Source: JAFGED01 sp034430835 (GTDB lineage: Bacteria; Chloroflexota; Anaerolineae; B4-G1). Taken from it: a stretch of DNA of 16,082 nucleotides. The stretch's first letter is position 1. Every line of letters begins with the position of its first letter. Below are positions 1 to 7,349 of the stretch, in pieces. The position numbers and the translations under genes are program-made. The notes below the pieces were generated by a model. It ran no database searches. It had not been told where the DNA came from and saw only the letters and a program-made list of their open reading frames with translations. The stretch covers positions 1 through 16,082 of the forward strand of contig DAOUDX010000307.1 of NCBI GenBank assembly GCA_034430835.1. Direction: 5' to 3'.

Positions 1-193
1 TGACGTCAAGCACGGCAGCCCCAGTGTCAATCTGCACTTGAGCCAGTTCCTGGACGTAGGCAAGATCACCCTCCTGGAGCGCCGCCGCCAGCTTCTTCCT
101 GCCAGTAGGGTTGATGCACTCGCCGATGATCACCGTTGGCAGTCCCGGACCGATACGGACGGTGCTGGTTTTGCCTCGTAGAATTGTCTCCAT
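1..193 (-). CDS. Pterin-binding (MtrH / MetH-like) methyltransferase, N-terminal part only
   Basis: This is the first 64 residues of a protein that runs off the left edge. It begins METILRGKTSTVRIGPG and contains GECINPTGRKK at residues 24-34, then DTGAAVLDV at 56-64. This is the opening of the TIM barrel of dihydropteroate synthase-like, methyltetrahydrofolate:corrinoid methyltransferases, where the first motif usually reads GERIN-PTGR. Such proteins move a methyl group between a corrinoid protein and tetrahydrofolate (MT2 role). The ATG at 193 lies 20 bases after the stop of the corrinoid protein gene and has only a weak ribosome site; an in-frame GTG at 208 is an alternative start. The position directly after its natural partner, a corrinoid protein, supports the call. 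The Cys in place of the usual Arg of GERIN is worth noting. The catalytic part of the barrel is outside the window. Confidence 0.85.
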   Translation of the reverse strand, partial: METILRGKTSTVRIGPGLPTVIIGECINPTGRKKLAAALQEGDLAYVQELAQVQIDTGAAVLDV

Positions 194-213
194 ATAGTCA
201 GTATCCACAAGGT

Positions 214-849
214 TCAGGCTGCCGCCAACAACGCCTTCGCCCGGCTGGCGGCGGCAGAAGCGTCGGGAGCATAGAGGTCGGCGCCGATCTCCTCGGCGAA
301 CTGTTGCGTCACCGGCGCGCCGCCCACCATAACCATCACCTGCTCTCGTACCCCGTCTTTTTCCAACGCCTCAATGGTCGCCTTCATGCCGGGCATCGTG
401 GTGGTCAGCAGCGCACTCAACCCCACGAAATGGGGCTGGTGTTCCTTCACCGCCTCCGCAAATCCATCGGGCGATACGTCCACTCCCAGGTCGATCACCT
501 CGAAACCGGTGCCCTCCAGCATCATCCCCACCAGGTTCTTGCCAATGTCGTGGAGATCCCCTCTCACTGTACCCAGGATCACCTTTCCCACCGGCTCAAC
601 ACCGGCATCCACCAGATAGGGCTGGAGAATCGCCAAGCCTGCTTTCATCGCATGGGCAGAAATGAGCATCTCGGGCACATACTTCTCGCCTTCTTCGAAT
701 AGCCGCCCCACCTCGGTCATAGCTGGGATACAGCCCTCGTTCAGAATGTCGGCAGCCAAGACACCCACTTCCAGAGCGGTCTTTACTTCAGTTCTTGTCG
801 TTGCTGCGTCCCCATCAAGAACCGCCTCATAGATAGCCTCGATACCCAT
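214..849 (-). CDS. Corrinoid (cobalamin-binding) methyl-carrier protein, MtaC/MtbC/MttC-like
   Basis: A 211-residue protein of the usual size for methyltransferase cognate corrinoid proteins. Residues 1-85 are the helical cap domain (EGCIPAMTEVGRLFEEGEKYVPEML, discontinuously 38-62). The Rossmann-like B12 domain follows, with GDLHDIGKNLV at 97-107; His100 is the expected lower axial ligand to cobalt. The later B12 contacts SALLTTTM (about 145-152) and VGGAPVT are also present. It carries a methyl group on cob(I)alamin between a substrate-specific methyltransferase and a pterin-dependent one in the cytoplasm. The ATG at 849 has a strong GAGGAGG ribosome site 7 bases upstream. It sits 31 bases after a UroD-family gene and 20 bases before the MtrH-like gene, a standard three-part arrangement. 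No reductive activase (RamA/RACE type) is visible in the window. Confidence 0.95.
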   Translation of the reverse strand: MGIEAIYEAVLDGDAATTRTEVKTALEVGVLAADILNEGCIPAMTEVGRLFEEGEKYVPEMLISAHAMKAGLAILQPYLVDAGVEPVGKVILGTVRGDLHDIGKNLVGMMLEGTGFEVIDLGVDVSPDGFAEAVKEHQPHFVGLSALLTTTMPGMKATIEALEKDGVREQVMVMVGGAPVTQQFAEEIGADLYAPDASAAASRAKALLAAA

Positions 850-856
850 GGATCAT

Positions 857-863
857 CCTCCTC
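857..863 (-). promoter_or_regulatory. Strong ribosome binding site of the corrinoid protein gene
   Basis: GAGGAGG on the minus strand, 7 bases before the ATG at 849. It settles the start of the corrinoid protein and is stronger than the sites in front of the neighbouring methyltransferase genes. Confidence 0.75.
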
Positions 864-880
864 AACAAAGGAATTCGATG

Positions 881-1921
881 CTACTCGCTCGGAGACCATT
901 GGCGAGCAGCCTCCAGCAAAGCATCGATGTTTTCGACAGGGGTTCCCGGCGAGACGCCGCCGCCAAAGGAGAGGATCATCCCACCACCTGGCGCCCCCTT
1001 GTCCAGGCATTCCCGCGCCCACCGCACCACATCCGCAGGCGTCCCACGCACACCCACGTCCAGCGGGGGCACGTTGCCCATCAGCGCTACCCGGTGTCCC
1101 ATCTTGGCCTTGACCTCGCCGATGTCTACCTCGTGACTAAAGTTGAAGACGTCGAAATCGGCCTCGGCCAGACTCTCCAGCAGGTGTGGACAAGGGGTGT
1201 CGTTATGGTAAATGCGTATCAGGCCATCGAACGCGCCAAAGATGCGGCGCAGGTGAGGATGGATGAACGCCTCATAATGGCGTTTCGAGACCATGCCTAC
1301 AAGATCGTCCAACAGCATGATACCCTCTGGCTCCCGCACCGCCTCCAATTGGGCTTGCAGCCAGCGGATGATCGACGTCGTCACTGTGTCCAGGATTTTG
1401 GATACATCCTCTGGTTCGGTGACCAGCCCCATCATCAGAGGCGTCATCCCCACCAGCCACGAGGCCACCGTCATCGGCCCCCGGGCACAGACCATCTTGA
1501 CGCCCAATCCCTCCGCCTGCAGCCGCTCGTCCATCACCTCGTAGAGACGCAGCACCAGCGGCATCAGCCCGTCTTCCTGCGGATTGACCGGCTTCGCGTC
1601 CGCCCAGAAAGCCAGATCGGCCACCAACGGCTCGATGGAGGGCGGGCGATCTGGGTAGAAATGCATCTTGGTGCCAAAGGCCGACGGCTCGGCCGCCATG
1701 CCGTACTCTACCCAAAAGCCGGGAATCCAGGCCGCATCAGGGAAGCGCTCCAGCAGTCCCAGGTTGACTTCCAGCCACTTGTCGGGAAGGAGGAAGTAAT
1801 CCCGTGTGTCGATGCCCGCGTAGCCGGGTAGCCACGGGCTATCGACGATCAGTCCCACGGGGACTTGCTCCGGCTCGCCCAACCGAGCCGCCTGCTTAAA
1901 AAGCTCCCAAGGTGTGCTCAT
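881..1921 (-). CDS. UroD-superfamily protein (MtaA/CmuA-like methyltransferase fold), atypical metal site
   Basis: A 346-residue TIM-barrel protein of the uroporphyrinogen decarboxylase superfamily, which includes true UroD and corrinoid-dependent methyltransferases such as MtaA, MtbA and CmuA. Family landmarks are CARGPMTVAS (145-154), RIYHNDTPC (236-244), FNFSHEVD (260-267), the strand-end motif MGNVPPLDV (281-289) and the C-terminal GVSPGTPVENIDALLEAAR (322-340). Heme-pathway UroD is unlikely because the gene sits beside a corrinoid gene. Methyltransferase members use a zinc site of the form HxC...C. Here the first part reads H239-N-D and the usual GCGIPPGTP loop reads GGGVSPGTP, so two expected Cys ligands are absent; Cys244 could substitute. 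The start at 1921 has AAGGAG at 1929-1934, inside the end of the preceding gene, and only 2 bases separate the two genes. Substrate unknown. Confidence 0.88.
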   Translation of the reverse strand: MSTPWELFKQAARLGEPEQVPVGLIVDSPWLPGYAGIDTRDYFLLPDKWLEVNLGLLERFPDAAWIPGFWVEYGMAAEPSAFGTKMHFYPDRPPSIEPLVADLAFWADAKPVNPQEDGLMPLVLRLYEVMDERLQAEGLGVKMVCARGPMTVASWLVGMTPLMMGLVTEPEDVSKILDTVTTSIIRWLQAQLEAVREPEGIMLLDDLVGMVSKRHYEAFIHPHLRRIFGAFDGLIRIYHNDTPCPHLLESLAEADFDVFNFSHEVDIGEVKAKMGHRVALMGNVPPLDVGVRGTPADVVRWARECLDKGAPGGGMILSFGGGVSPGTPVENIDALLEAARQWSPSE

Positions 1922-1923
1922 AT

Positions 1924-2994
1924 CTACGCTCCTTGCCTCCGATAATACTGAACGATCTCAAACATAGCGAATATGTTGTCATCGGGTGTGCCATAGTCCA
2001 TATTGATGCAACAGACTCCCACTTGCTCCAGCGGCCCAGCGGCCTGCAAAAGCCTCTCTGTGTCATCGGCGATCTCCTGAGGCGTACAATGCAGCATCCG
2101 TACAGGGTCTAGCCGCAGATTGAGAAATGCGTCGGGCAGAGCCTCGCGGCTGGCTGCGACGTCAGAGCCCCACCCCACCTCGCAATAACACGCCGGCAGC
2201 TCCGCATAGGCCAAGGCGACCCGGTGCAGGTTGTCGCCGCAGTGATGGATGCCAAAGGGCTGGATGCGCTCGGCCATGCGCTGCTCCACAGGCAAATGTA
2301 TCTCGCAGTAGCTCGCAGGCGAGATCATCTGCACCGAGCAGTTGGCGTGGAGAAAGAGAAGCGGATCGACGCGCTCTGCCATACGATTGACCGAGATAGA
2401 GCAACTGCCCGTTCGCTCGCGAAAGTATAGGGCAATGTCCACAATCAGTTCGCCGATCATATCCAGCAGCCGTCGGACGCGCTCGGGGTTCTGGTGAAAA
2501 TCAAGAAACAACTCCTGGCCATACAGATGATAGGCAGCATTGAGCAGCCCATCGGTGTTCACGTCCCCCACCACAGTGCTATACTCAGCCTTTAGCGCGT
2601 CCATATCGGCGATGAGTTGCTTCGTGGGCCAGGTCCTTCGAAAGTCGGGCTTTTCCAGCGTCTCGATCTGCTCGACTGTCAGGCCGACAGGCTTTGGCTG
2701 GGGAGCAGCATCGGGGGCAAAGATGATCTCGGACCCCAGGAGCGCGGGGATGACAAAGCCACTGGCCACGTGCATAGAGCCGATGACGGGGCGCGGCTGC
2801 GGGTCGGCCTGGCCCAACCCCAGATCGCCGTAGCGCTCGTACAGCACACGCCGCATGATCACATCGTTCTGGATGCGCGTCTTGGCATCCATATAGAATG
2901 GTTCGTCGAACGAGATCCCCGCCGTGCGATGCCACCAGTTGGGATTGAAAACCAACTCTATGGGCAGAAACTCCCTCGCAACAGTCTTGGCCAA
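1924..2994 (-). CDS. UroD-superfamily methyltransferase-like protein with HxC...C site
   Basis: A 356-residue second member of the uroporphyrinogen decarboxylase superfamily, divergent from its downstream neighbour. It has RPVIGSMHVASGFVIPALLG at 68-87, H-H-C-G-D at 250-254, LHC at 301-303 and a Cys pair at 328-329 just before the MDYGTPDDNI loop. His250/Cys252 and Cys328 or 329 match the HxC...C zinc pattern of corrinoid-linked members, so this is the better candidate for an active methyltransferase of the pair. The start is TTG at 2994, with GGGAG at 3001-3005 six bases upstream; no ATG fits well, so the exact start is uncertain. It follows the aldo/keto reductase by 39 bases. It is the closest visible relative of the broken fragment at 5131-5240. 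Role in methyl transfer is inferred from family and from the corrinoid neighbour; substrate unknown. Confidence 0.87.
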   Translation of the reverse strand: MAKTVAREFLPIELVFNPNWWHRTAGISFDEPFYMDAKTRIQNDVIMRRVLYERYGDLGLGQADPQPRPVIGSMHVASGFVIPALLGSEIIFAPDAAPQPKPVGLTVEQIETLEKPDFRRTWPTKQLIADMDALKAEYSTVVGDVNTDGLLNAAYHLYGQELFLDFHQNPERVRRLLDMIGELIVDIALYFRERTGSCSISVNRMAERVDPLLFLHANCSVQMISPASYCEIHLPVEQRMAERIQPFGIHHCGDNLHRVALAYAELPACYCEVGWGSDVAASREALPDAFLNLRLDPVRMLHCTPQEIADDTERLLQAAGPLEQVGVCCINMDYGTPDDNIFAMFEIVQYYRRQGA

Positions 2995-3033
2995 ACCCTT
3001 CTCCCTGTGCTATCGGGTGTCTTTCACGAACAA

Positions 3034-4023
3034 TCATCGGAATCGACTCTCCGACTGCCACATGTCCGGATTGGGGCCCATAGCGCGCTTGACCTCGTCC
3101 GTTATCTTGGCCAACCGGTCGACAATCTCGGAAGCCAGTTCCAGGTCGGCGGCCTGGGCCGTCTGCACGATCTGATCCGGTCGGCGCGCGCCGGTGATGA
3201 CAGACGTGACGCCGGGCCGATGCAGAAGCCACGCGACGGCGAGTTTTGCCATCGGCTCGCCGATCTCCTCACCGATGCGCCGGATCCCCTCGATGGCGGC
3301 AAACGTCTCGGCCTCGCAGCCCGCCTCCCCATGACGGGTCTGAGATCGATCCCCTGAGAAAAGGCGCGTGCGCGCCCGCCCCTCGGGCACCTCGTCGGGC
3401 GAGGCAAACTTGCCGGTCAGCAACCCCTGTATCAGCGGGCTGTAGCACAAAATCCCCAGCCCCGCCTCCACACACTTGGGCTGAATCTCGTATTCGATGG
3501 CGCGCCAGAGCAAGCTGTAGGGCAACTGGTTCGTCTCTACCCGCCCAACCTCTAATAGGTCGGAAAGGTCCTGCACGCCAAAGTTGCAGACGCCGATGGC
3601 GCGCACCTTTCCCTGCTCGCGCAGACTTTCAAGTGCCGTCATAGTCTCGTCCAAAGCGATTGTGCGGCTAGGCCAATGGATCTGATACAGATCGATATAG
3701 TCGGTCTGCAGCCGCTGCAGGCTGCGCTCGCACGCCCGCCGTACCCCGTCGCCTGAAAGGTTAGCGCGGCTCACCTTGGTGGCGACCACGGCCTCGTGCC
3801 GCCGGCCCGCCAGCGCTCGGCCAAGCACCCGCTCCGACTCGCCAGCCCCGTAGCCCTCCGCCGTGTCGAAGAGATTCACCCCCACGTCCAGGGCCGCTCC
3901 GATGGTGGCCGTCGAGTCGCTCTCGGCCTGCGGCCCCCACGTCGCCTCATCGGCCAAGGCCCAACACCCCATAGCCACGCTGGAAACCTCGATGTCGGTC
4001 TTGCCCAGCCTTCGGTATCTCAT
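3034..4023 (-). CDS. Aldo/keto reductase
   Basis: A 329-residue NADPH-dependent aldo/keto reductase. The catalytic tetrad is visible: Asp53 (NLFDTAEGYG), Tyr58, Lys83 (VATK) and His116 (YQIHWP). The cofactor-binding end is GVTSVITGARRPDQI at about 271-285. It resembles the AKR11/AKR12-type, general-stress or sugar-aldehyde reductase groups common next to carbohydrate genes. I chose the ATG at 4023 because GAGGA lies 9 bases upstream; an in-frame TTG at 4032 would put the same site too close. That ribosome site overlaps the TGA of the upstream dehydrogenase gene, and only 12 bases separate the two genes, so translation is probably coupled. The pair may act in sequence on a sugar or polyol. Substrate cannot be read from sequence. 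Confidence 0.93.
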   Translation of the reverse strand: MRYRRLGKTDIEVSSVAMGCWALADEATWGPQAESDSTATIGAALDVGVNLFDTAEGYGAGESERVLGRALAGRRHEAVVATKVSRANLSGDGVRRACERSLQRLQTDYIDLYQIHWPSRTIALDETMTALESLREQGKVRAIGVCNFGVQDLSDLLEVGRVETNQLPYSLLWRAIEYEIQPKCVEAGLGILCYSPLIQGLLTGKFASPDEVPEGRARTRLFSGDRSQTRHGEAGCEAETFAAIEGIRRIGEEIGEPMAKLAVAWLLHRPGVTSVITGARRPDQIVQTAQAADLELASEIVDRLAKITDEVKRAMGPNPDMWQSESRFR

Positions 4024-4035
4024 GTGGCCCAATCC

Positions 4036-5088
4036 TCACACAGCCTGCACGTCCAACACGATCTTGATGGTGGCAGGGTCCTCCCGATCCGCCTTCTCAA
4101 ACGCAGAGGCAACATCTCGCATCGCCATCCGGTCGGTAACCAAGAGATCGGGATGCAGTAACCCCTTTTCCATCAGCTGGATGGCGCGCGGGAACTCGCC
4201 CAGCGTCACGCGCGAGGCAATGATCTGCGCCTCCTTGAGCACCAAGGTTTTAAAATGCACCGCCGATAGCTGCTCGCCCAGTCCCGCCGTCACGATCCGT
4301 CCGGCAGTGCGCACCATCTTGACTGCCTGGGCCAGAGGCGATTCCTGGCCCTCCACCAGGTGATAGTGCCCGACCGCTTCGATCACGCAGTCTGCGCCGG
4401 CGCCACGAGTGATCTCCGTCACGCGCTCGACCGGGTCCTCCTGGGCAATATCGATGGCATGATCCGCGCCCAACTTGCGGGCCGTCTCCAGCCGAAATGG
4501 TTGCAGGTCGGCGACGATCGTCGTCGCCGGGCTGGCGCTGTGACACAGGACGTCGAGGATCGAGAGCCCCAGCTTGCCCGCGCCCAGGATGGCAACCGTC
4601 TCTCCTGGCTGCACCTGCCCGCGCCACAGGATGTGATGTCCTAGGCCGTACATCTCGACCATCGGCGCGTGAGCCATCGGGATGCTATCGGGTAGCGCGT
4701 ACAAGTGGCTCGACGGCACGGCGACGTATTGACCGAACCCGCCATCCAGATCCACCCCCAGCAGCTTGAGCGTGCGACAGGCATTGAGATGCCCCGACAG
4801 GCACGCCGGGCACCTGTGGCAAGAGATGATAGGATCGACAGCCACCCGGTCACCGGCCCGATAGCCCTCCACATCCCGGCCCACCTCCTGGATGACGCCC
4901 CCAAACTCGTGCCCCAGGATGGCAGGGAACGTGACCCGGCTGTGAAACTCGCCGCGGTAGATGTGCAGATCGGTGCCACAGATACCTGCGTAACCGGGCG
5001 CTATCAGCACCTCGCCCGGCCCAAGGGTAGGATCGGAGGCGTTGCCCAGGTGAATGGCCTTGTCATTGTAGAGAATACTGGCTTTCAA
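4036..5088 (-). CDS. Zinc-dependent medium-chain alcohol/polyol dehydrogenase (Tdh/SorD-like)
   Basis: A 350-residue medium-chain dehydrogenase. Catalytic zinc ligands are Cys37 (GICGTD), His60 and Glu61 (GHEFGG), with Glu145 in the VEMYGLGHH segment. The structural zinc is held by Cys90, Cys93, Cys96 and Cys104. The nucleotide fold has GAGKLG at 169-174 and Asp194 at the end of the second strand, which favours NAD over NADP. Relatives include threonine, sorbitol and galactitol dehydrogenases; a sugar-alcohol or sugar substrate fits the context but is inferred. The start is TTG at 5088, directly after GGAGGAGGAG. A longer reading frame opens at 5133, but its extra 15 residues read through that ribosome site toward a broken gene and match nothing in the family. 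It is 12 bases before the aldo/keto reductase. Confidence 0.92.
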   Translation of the reverse strand: MKASILYNDKAIHLGNASDPTLGPGEVLIAPGYAGICGTDLHIYRGEFHSRVTFPAILGHEFGGVIQEVGRDVEGYRAGDRVAVDPIISCHRCPACLSGHLNACRTLKLLGVDLDGGFGQYVAVPSSHLYALPDSIPMAHAPMVEMYGLGHHILWRGQVQPGETVAILGAGKLGLSILDVLCHSASPATTIVADLQPFRLETARKLGADHAIDIAQEDPVERVTEITRGAGADCVIEAVGHYHLVEGQESPLAQAVKMVRTAGRIVTAGLGEQLSAVHFKTLVLKEAQIIASRVTLGEFPRAIQLMEKGLLHPDLLVTDRMAMRDVASAFEKADREDPATIKIVLDVQAV

Positions 5089-5090
5089 GT

Positions 5091-5100
5091 CTCCTCCTCC
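5091..5100 (-). promoter_or_regulatory. Ribosome binding site setting a TTG start for the dehydrogenase
   Basis: GGAGGAGGAG on the minus strand, followed by AC and then TTG. The repeated GGAG gives several possible pairing registers with 2 to 8 bases spacing. It supports the TTG at 5088 and argues against the longer frame from 5133. Confidence 0.7.
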
Positions 5101-5130
5101 AATCTGATGGCTTTCCGCTCGAGTACGAGG

Positions 5131-5240
5131 CAAACAGGTTTCGGCTGAAGGGCGCTATTGAGGGCAAAAACTATCTCGGCGCCCAAGAGCGCGGAGATGA
5201 CGAAGCCGCCAGCCACATGCTGGGAGCCAATGAAGGGACG
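5131..5240 (-). pseudogene. Fragment of a third UroD-family gene
   Basis: Read on the minus strand, this stretch translates to RPFIGSQHVAGGFVI, then SALLGAEIVFA, ending QPKPV. It aligns without gaps to residues 68-103 of the intact UroD-family protein at 1924-2994 (26 of 36 residues identical, 80 of 110 bases identical to 2684-2793, both counted by hand). The open frame is bounded by TGA at 5247-5249 upstream and TGA at 5085-5087 downstream. It has no plausible start or ribosome site, and it holds only about a tenth of a full gene. Homology fades beyond 5131 toward the ribosome site of the dehydrogenase. I read it as the remains of a deleted paralogue, not a functional peptide. The divergence suggests an old paralogue and not a recent copying event. 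Confidence 0.85.
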
Positions 5241-5282
5241 ATGAGCTCAAGCTCTCCAATCCCCTCAAGCCGTGGCTCGGTA

Positions 5283-6302
5283 TCAGCCATAGTCGATGCC
5301 GGCCAGGCTCAACTCCTCCGCCCGGTGACAGGCGACCCAGTGATCGCTGCTGAGCTCGCGCCACTCGGGAATCTCGGCCTGGCAAATCTCCTGCATGTAG
5401 CGGCAGCGGGGATGGAACTTGCAACCCGGAGGCGGATTGGCCGGGCTGGGAACATCCCCCTCCAGTATGATCCGCTGGGACACGTGATCCGGGTCAGTGC
5501 GGGGAACCGCCGAGAGGAGCGCCTCCGTGTAGGGATGCATGGGATCGGCGTAGAGTTCTTCCGCTGAGGCCAGCTCGACGATGTTGCCCAGGTACATGAC
5601 TGCTACCCGGTCGCTGATGTGTTCCACTACAGACAGATCGTGAGCAATAAAGAGGTAGGTCAGTCCGAATTCTTTTTGCAGATCCTCAAGCAGGTTGAGC
5701 GTCTGGGCCTGAACGGAAACGTCCAGGGCCGAGACCGGCTCGTCGCACACGATGAGCTTGGGGCGCAGGGCCAGCGCGCGTGCGACGCCGATGCGCTGCC
5801 GCTGCCCGCCGCTGAAGGCATACGGATAGCGGTTCATGTGCTGTGTTTTGAGGCCCACGGCCTCGAGCAGCTCCCTGACCTGTGACTTGAGCTCCGCGCC
5901 CTTCGCGATCCCGTGGATGCGCAATGGCTCGCTGACGATGTCCATTACCGTCATCCTCGGATTGAGCGAGGAGAACGGGTCCTGGAAAATAATCTGCATC
6001 TCGCGCCGCAGCGCCTTCATCTCCTTCGTGGGAACCTCAAAGACGTTCACCATTTCCCCGTTCTTGCGAAACCAGACCGTGCCTGCGGTCGGTTTGTAGG
6101 CGCGCAGGATGCACCGGCCGGTGGTCGTCTTGCCACAGCCTGACTCCCCCACCAGACCCAACGTCTCCCCCTCGCGGATGAAAAAGTTCACCCCATCCAC
6201 AGCACGGACGTGGCCAGCCACCCGATGGAAGAAACCCTGCTGAATGGGAAAGTACTTCTTTAGGTTCTTTACTTCTAATAGAATAGGTGCTTTAGATTCC
6301 AT
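5283..6302 (-). CDS. Opp/Dpp-type ABC transporter ATP-binding subunit (OppF type)
   Basis: A 339-residue ATPase of the oligopeptide/dipeptide importer class, one of two that energise the neighbouring permease pair at the inner face of the membrane. Walker A GESGCGKTT is at 52-60, Q-loop Gln107, signature FSGGQRQR 163-170, Walker B LIVCDEP 183-189 and switch His221. The C-terminal extension contains PPGCKFHPRC plus two further Cys (Cys294, 300, 307, 325); such cysteines bind a [4Fe-4S] cluster in some Opp ATPases. I chose the ATG at 6302, with AAGGGG at 6307-6312, over the in-frame ATG at 6323, which has no ribosome site. It is the last gene of the importer; a 194-base gap holding the UroD fragment follows before the dehydrogenase. 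Confidence 0.93.
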   Translation of the reverse strand: MESKAPILLEVKNLKKYFPIQQGFFHRVAGHVRAVDGVNFFIREGETLGLVGESGCGKTTTGRCILRAYKPTAGTVWFRKNGEMVNVFEVPTKEMKALRREMQIIFQDPFSSLNPRMTVMDIVSEPLRIHGIAKGAELKSQVRELLEAVGLKTQHMNRYPYAFSGGQRQRIGVARALALRPKLIVCDEPVSALDVSVQAQTLNLLEDLQKEFGLTYLFIAHDLSVVEHISDRVAVMYLGNIVELASAEELYADPMHPYTEALLSAVPRTDPDHVSQRIILEGDVPSPANPPPGCKFHPRCRYMQEICQAEIPEWRELSSDHWVACHRAEELSLAGIDYG

Positions 6303-6327
6303 ATTGCCCCTTGTGGGATTCATCTGG

Positions 6328-7347
6328 CTACAGATAGAGCGGACAACGCACGTAATGGCCCGGCTCTACCTCGATCAGCGGCGTCTCCTCTTGACTACAG
6401 GCGTCCATCTTGGGGACGGGGCAGCGCGGCAGGAAGGCACAGCCGGTGGGCACTGAGTATGGGGCGGGGACGCTGCCGGGAATGGGTGTCAAACGGGCCT
6501 TCACCCGGCGGCCCAGGTGTGGGATGGAGCGCATCAGGCCCACCGTGTACGGGTGGAGCGGACGGTGAAAGATGGTGCGCGCCTCGCCGCTCTCCACGAT
6601 CTTGCCCATGTACATCACGGCCACCCGCTCACACATCTCGGCGATCACTCCCAGGTTGTGGGTGATCATGAGAATCGCCATCCCGAACTGGCTCTGGAGG
6701 GCTTTCATCAGTTCCAGGATCTGCGCCTGGATGGTGACGTCCAGGGCCGTGGTGGGCTCGTCAGCAATGAGGAGTGACGGATTGCAGGAGAGCGCCATGG
6801 CGATCATCGCCCGCTGCCGCTGTCCTCCGGACAGATGGTGAGGATAATCGTCGATGATCTGCTTGGCCCCGCGGATCCCCATGCCGGCCATATTGAGCCA
6901 ACTGATGGCCTCCAGGCGGGCCGCCGTGTCGTCGAGGTTCCGATGCAACTGGATAGCCTCGATGACCTGGTTCCCCACCGTGTGCACCGGCGAGAGGGAG
7001 GTCAGCGGCTCCTGAAAGATCATGGCGATGTCGTTCCCCCGGATGCTGCGGATGAGACCTCCGTTCGGATCAACGGTGGTCAGATCAATCGATGGATCGC
7101 CATCTCCCCGATCGTAGAGGATCTTGCCCTGGACGATGCGGCTCGTCTTCAAGGGGAGCAGACGGAGGATCGAAAAAGCCGTCACACTCTTCCCACATCC
7201 CGACTCGCCGACCAGGCCAAGCGTCTCACCGGGCCTAATCCCCAAGGACAGACCATCCACCGCTCGGACCACCCCGTCCAGGGTGTAGAAGTACGTCTTC
7301 AGATCTTCGACTTGAACAATGTAGCGCTGATTATCTGATACCATCAT
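6328..7347 (-). CDS. Opp/Dpp-type ABC transporter ATP-binding subunit (OppD type)
   Basis: A 339-residue partner ATPase. Walker A GESGCGKS is at 47-54, Q-loop Gln112, signature LSGGQRQR 172-179, Walker B LLIADEP 192-198 and switch His230. The C-terminal oligopeptide-transporter extension has four Cys (303, 309, 317, 335) with spacing similar to those of its partner. The start is an ATG pair at 7347/7344, two bases after the stop of the permease gene, with no clear ribosome site, so it probably depends on translational coupling. As OppD and OppF form a heterodimer, finding both with intact motifs points to a functional transporter. Opp-type systems in Thermotogae and other groups also carry oligosaccharides, so the family name does not fix the substrate. 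Confidence 0.95.
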   Translation of the reverse strand: MMVSDNQRYIVQVEDLKTYFYTLDGVVRAVDGLSLGIRPGETLGLVGESGCGKSVTAFSILRLLPLKTSRIVQGKILYDRGDGDPSIDLTTVDPNGGLIRSIRGNDIAMIFQEPLTSLSPVHTVGNQVIEAIQLHRNLDDTAARLEAISWLNMAGMGIRGAKQIIDDYPHHLSGGQRQRAMIAMALSCNPSLLIADEPTTALDVTIQAQILELMKALQSQFGMAILMITHNLGVIAEMCERVAVMYMGKIVESGEARTIFHRPLHPYTVGLMRSIPHLGRRVKARLTPIPGSVPAPYSVPTGCAFLPRCPVPKMDACSQEETPLIEVEPGHYVRCPLYL

Positions 7348-7349
7348 AT

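Noticed and set aside
848..1831. A 327-codon plus-strand frame opposite the UroD-family gene
   Set aside because: It is a His/Arg/Gln-rich shadow; the minus-strand frame has family motifs and correct spacing to neighbours.
881..2994. Heme-pathway uroporphyrinogen decarboxylase
   Set aside because: Two divergent copies sit beside corrinoid and pterin methyltransferase genes, with no other heme genes and with a corrinoid-type Cys site in one.
3760..3767. GTTAGCGC, two-thirds of the operator, inside the aldo/keto reductase gene
   Set aside because: The second half is missing and it falls in conserved coding sequence, so chance is the simpler explanation.
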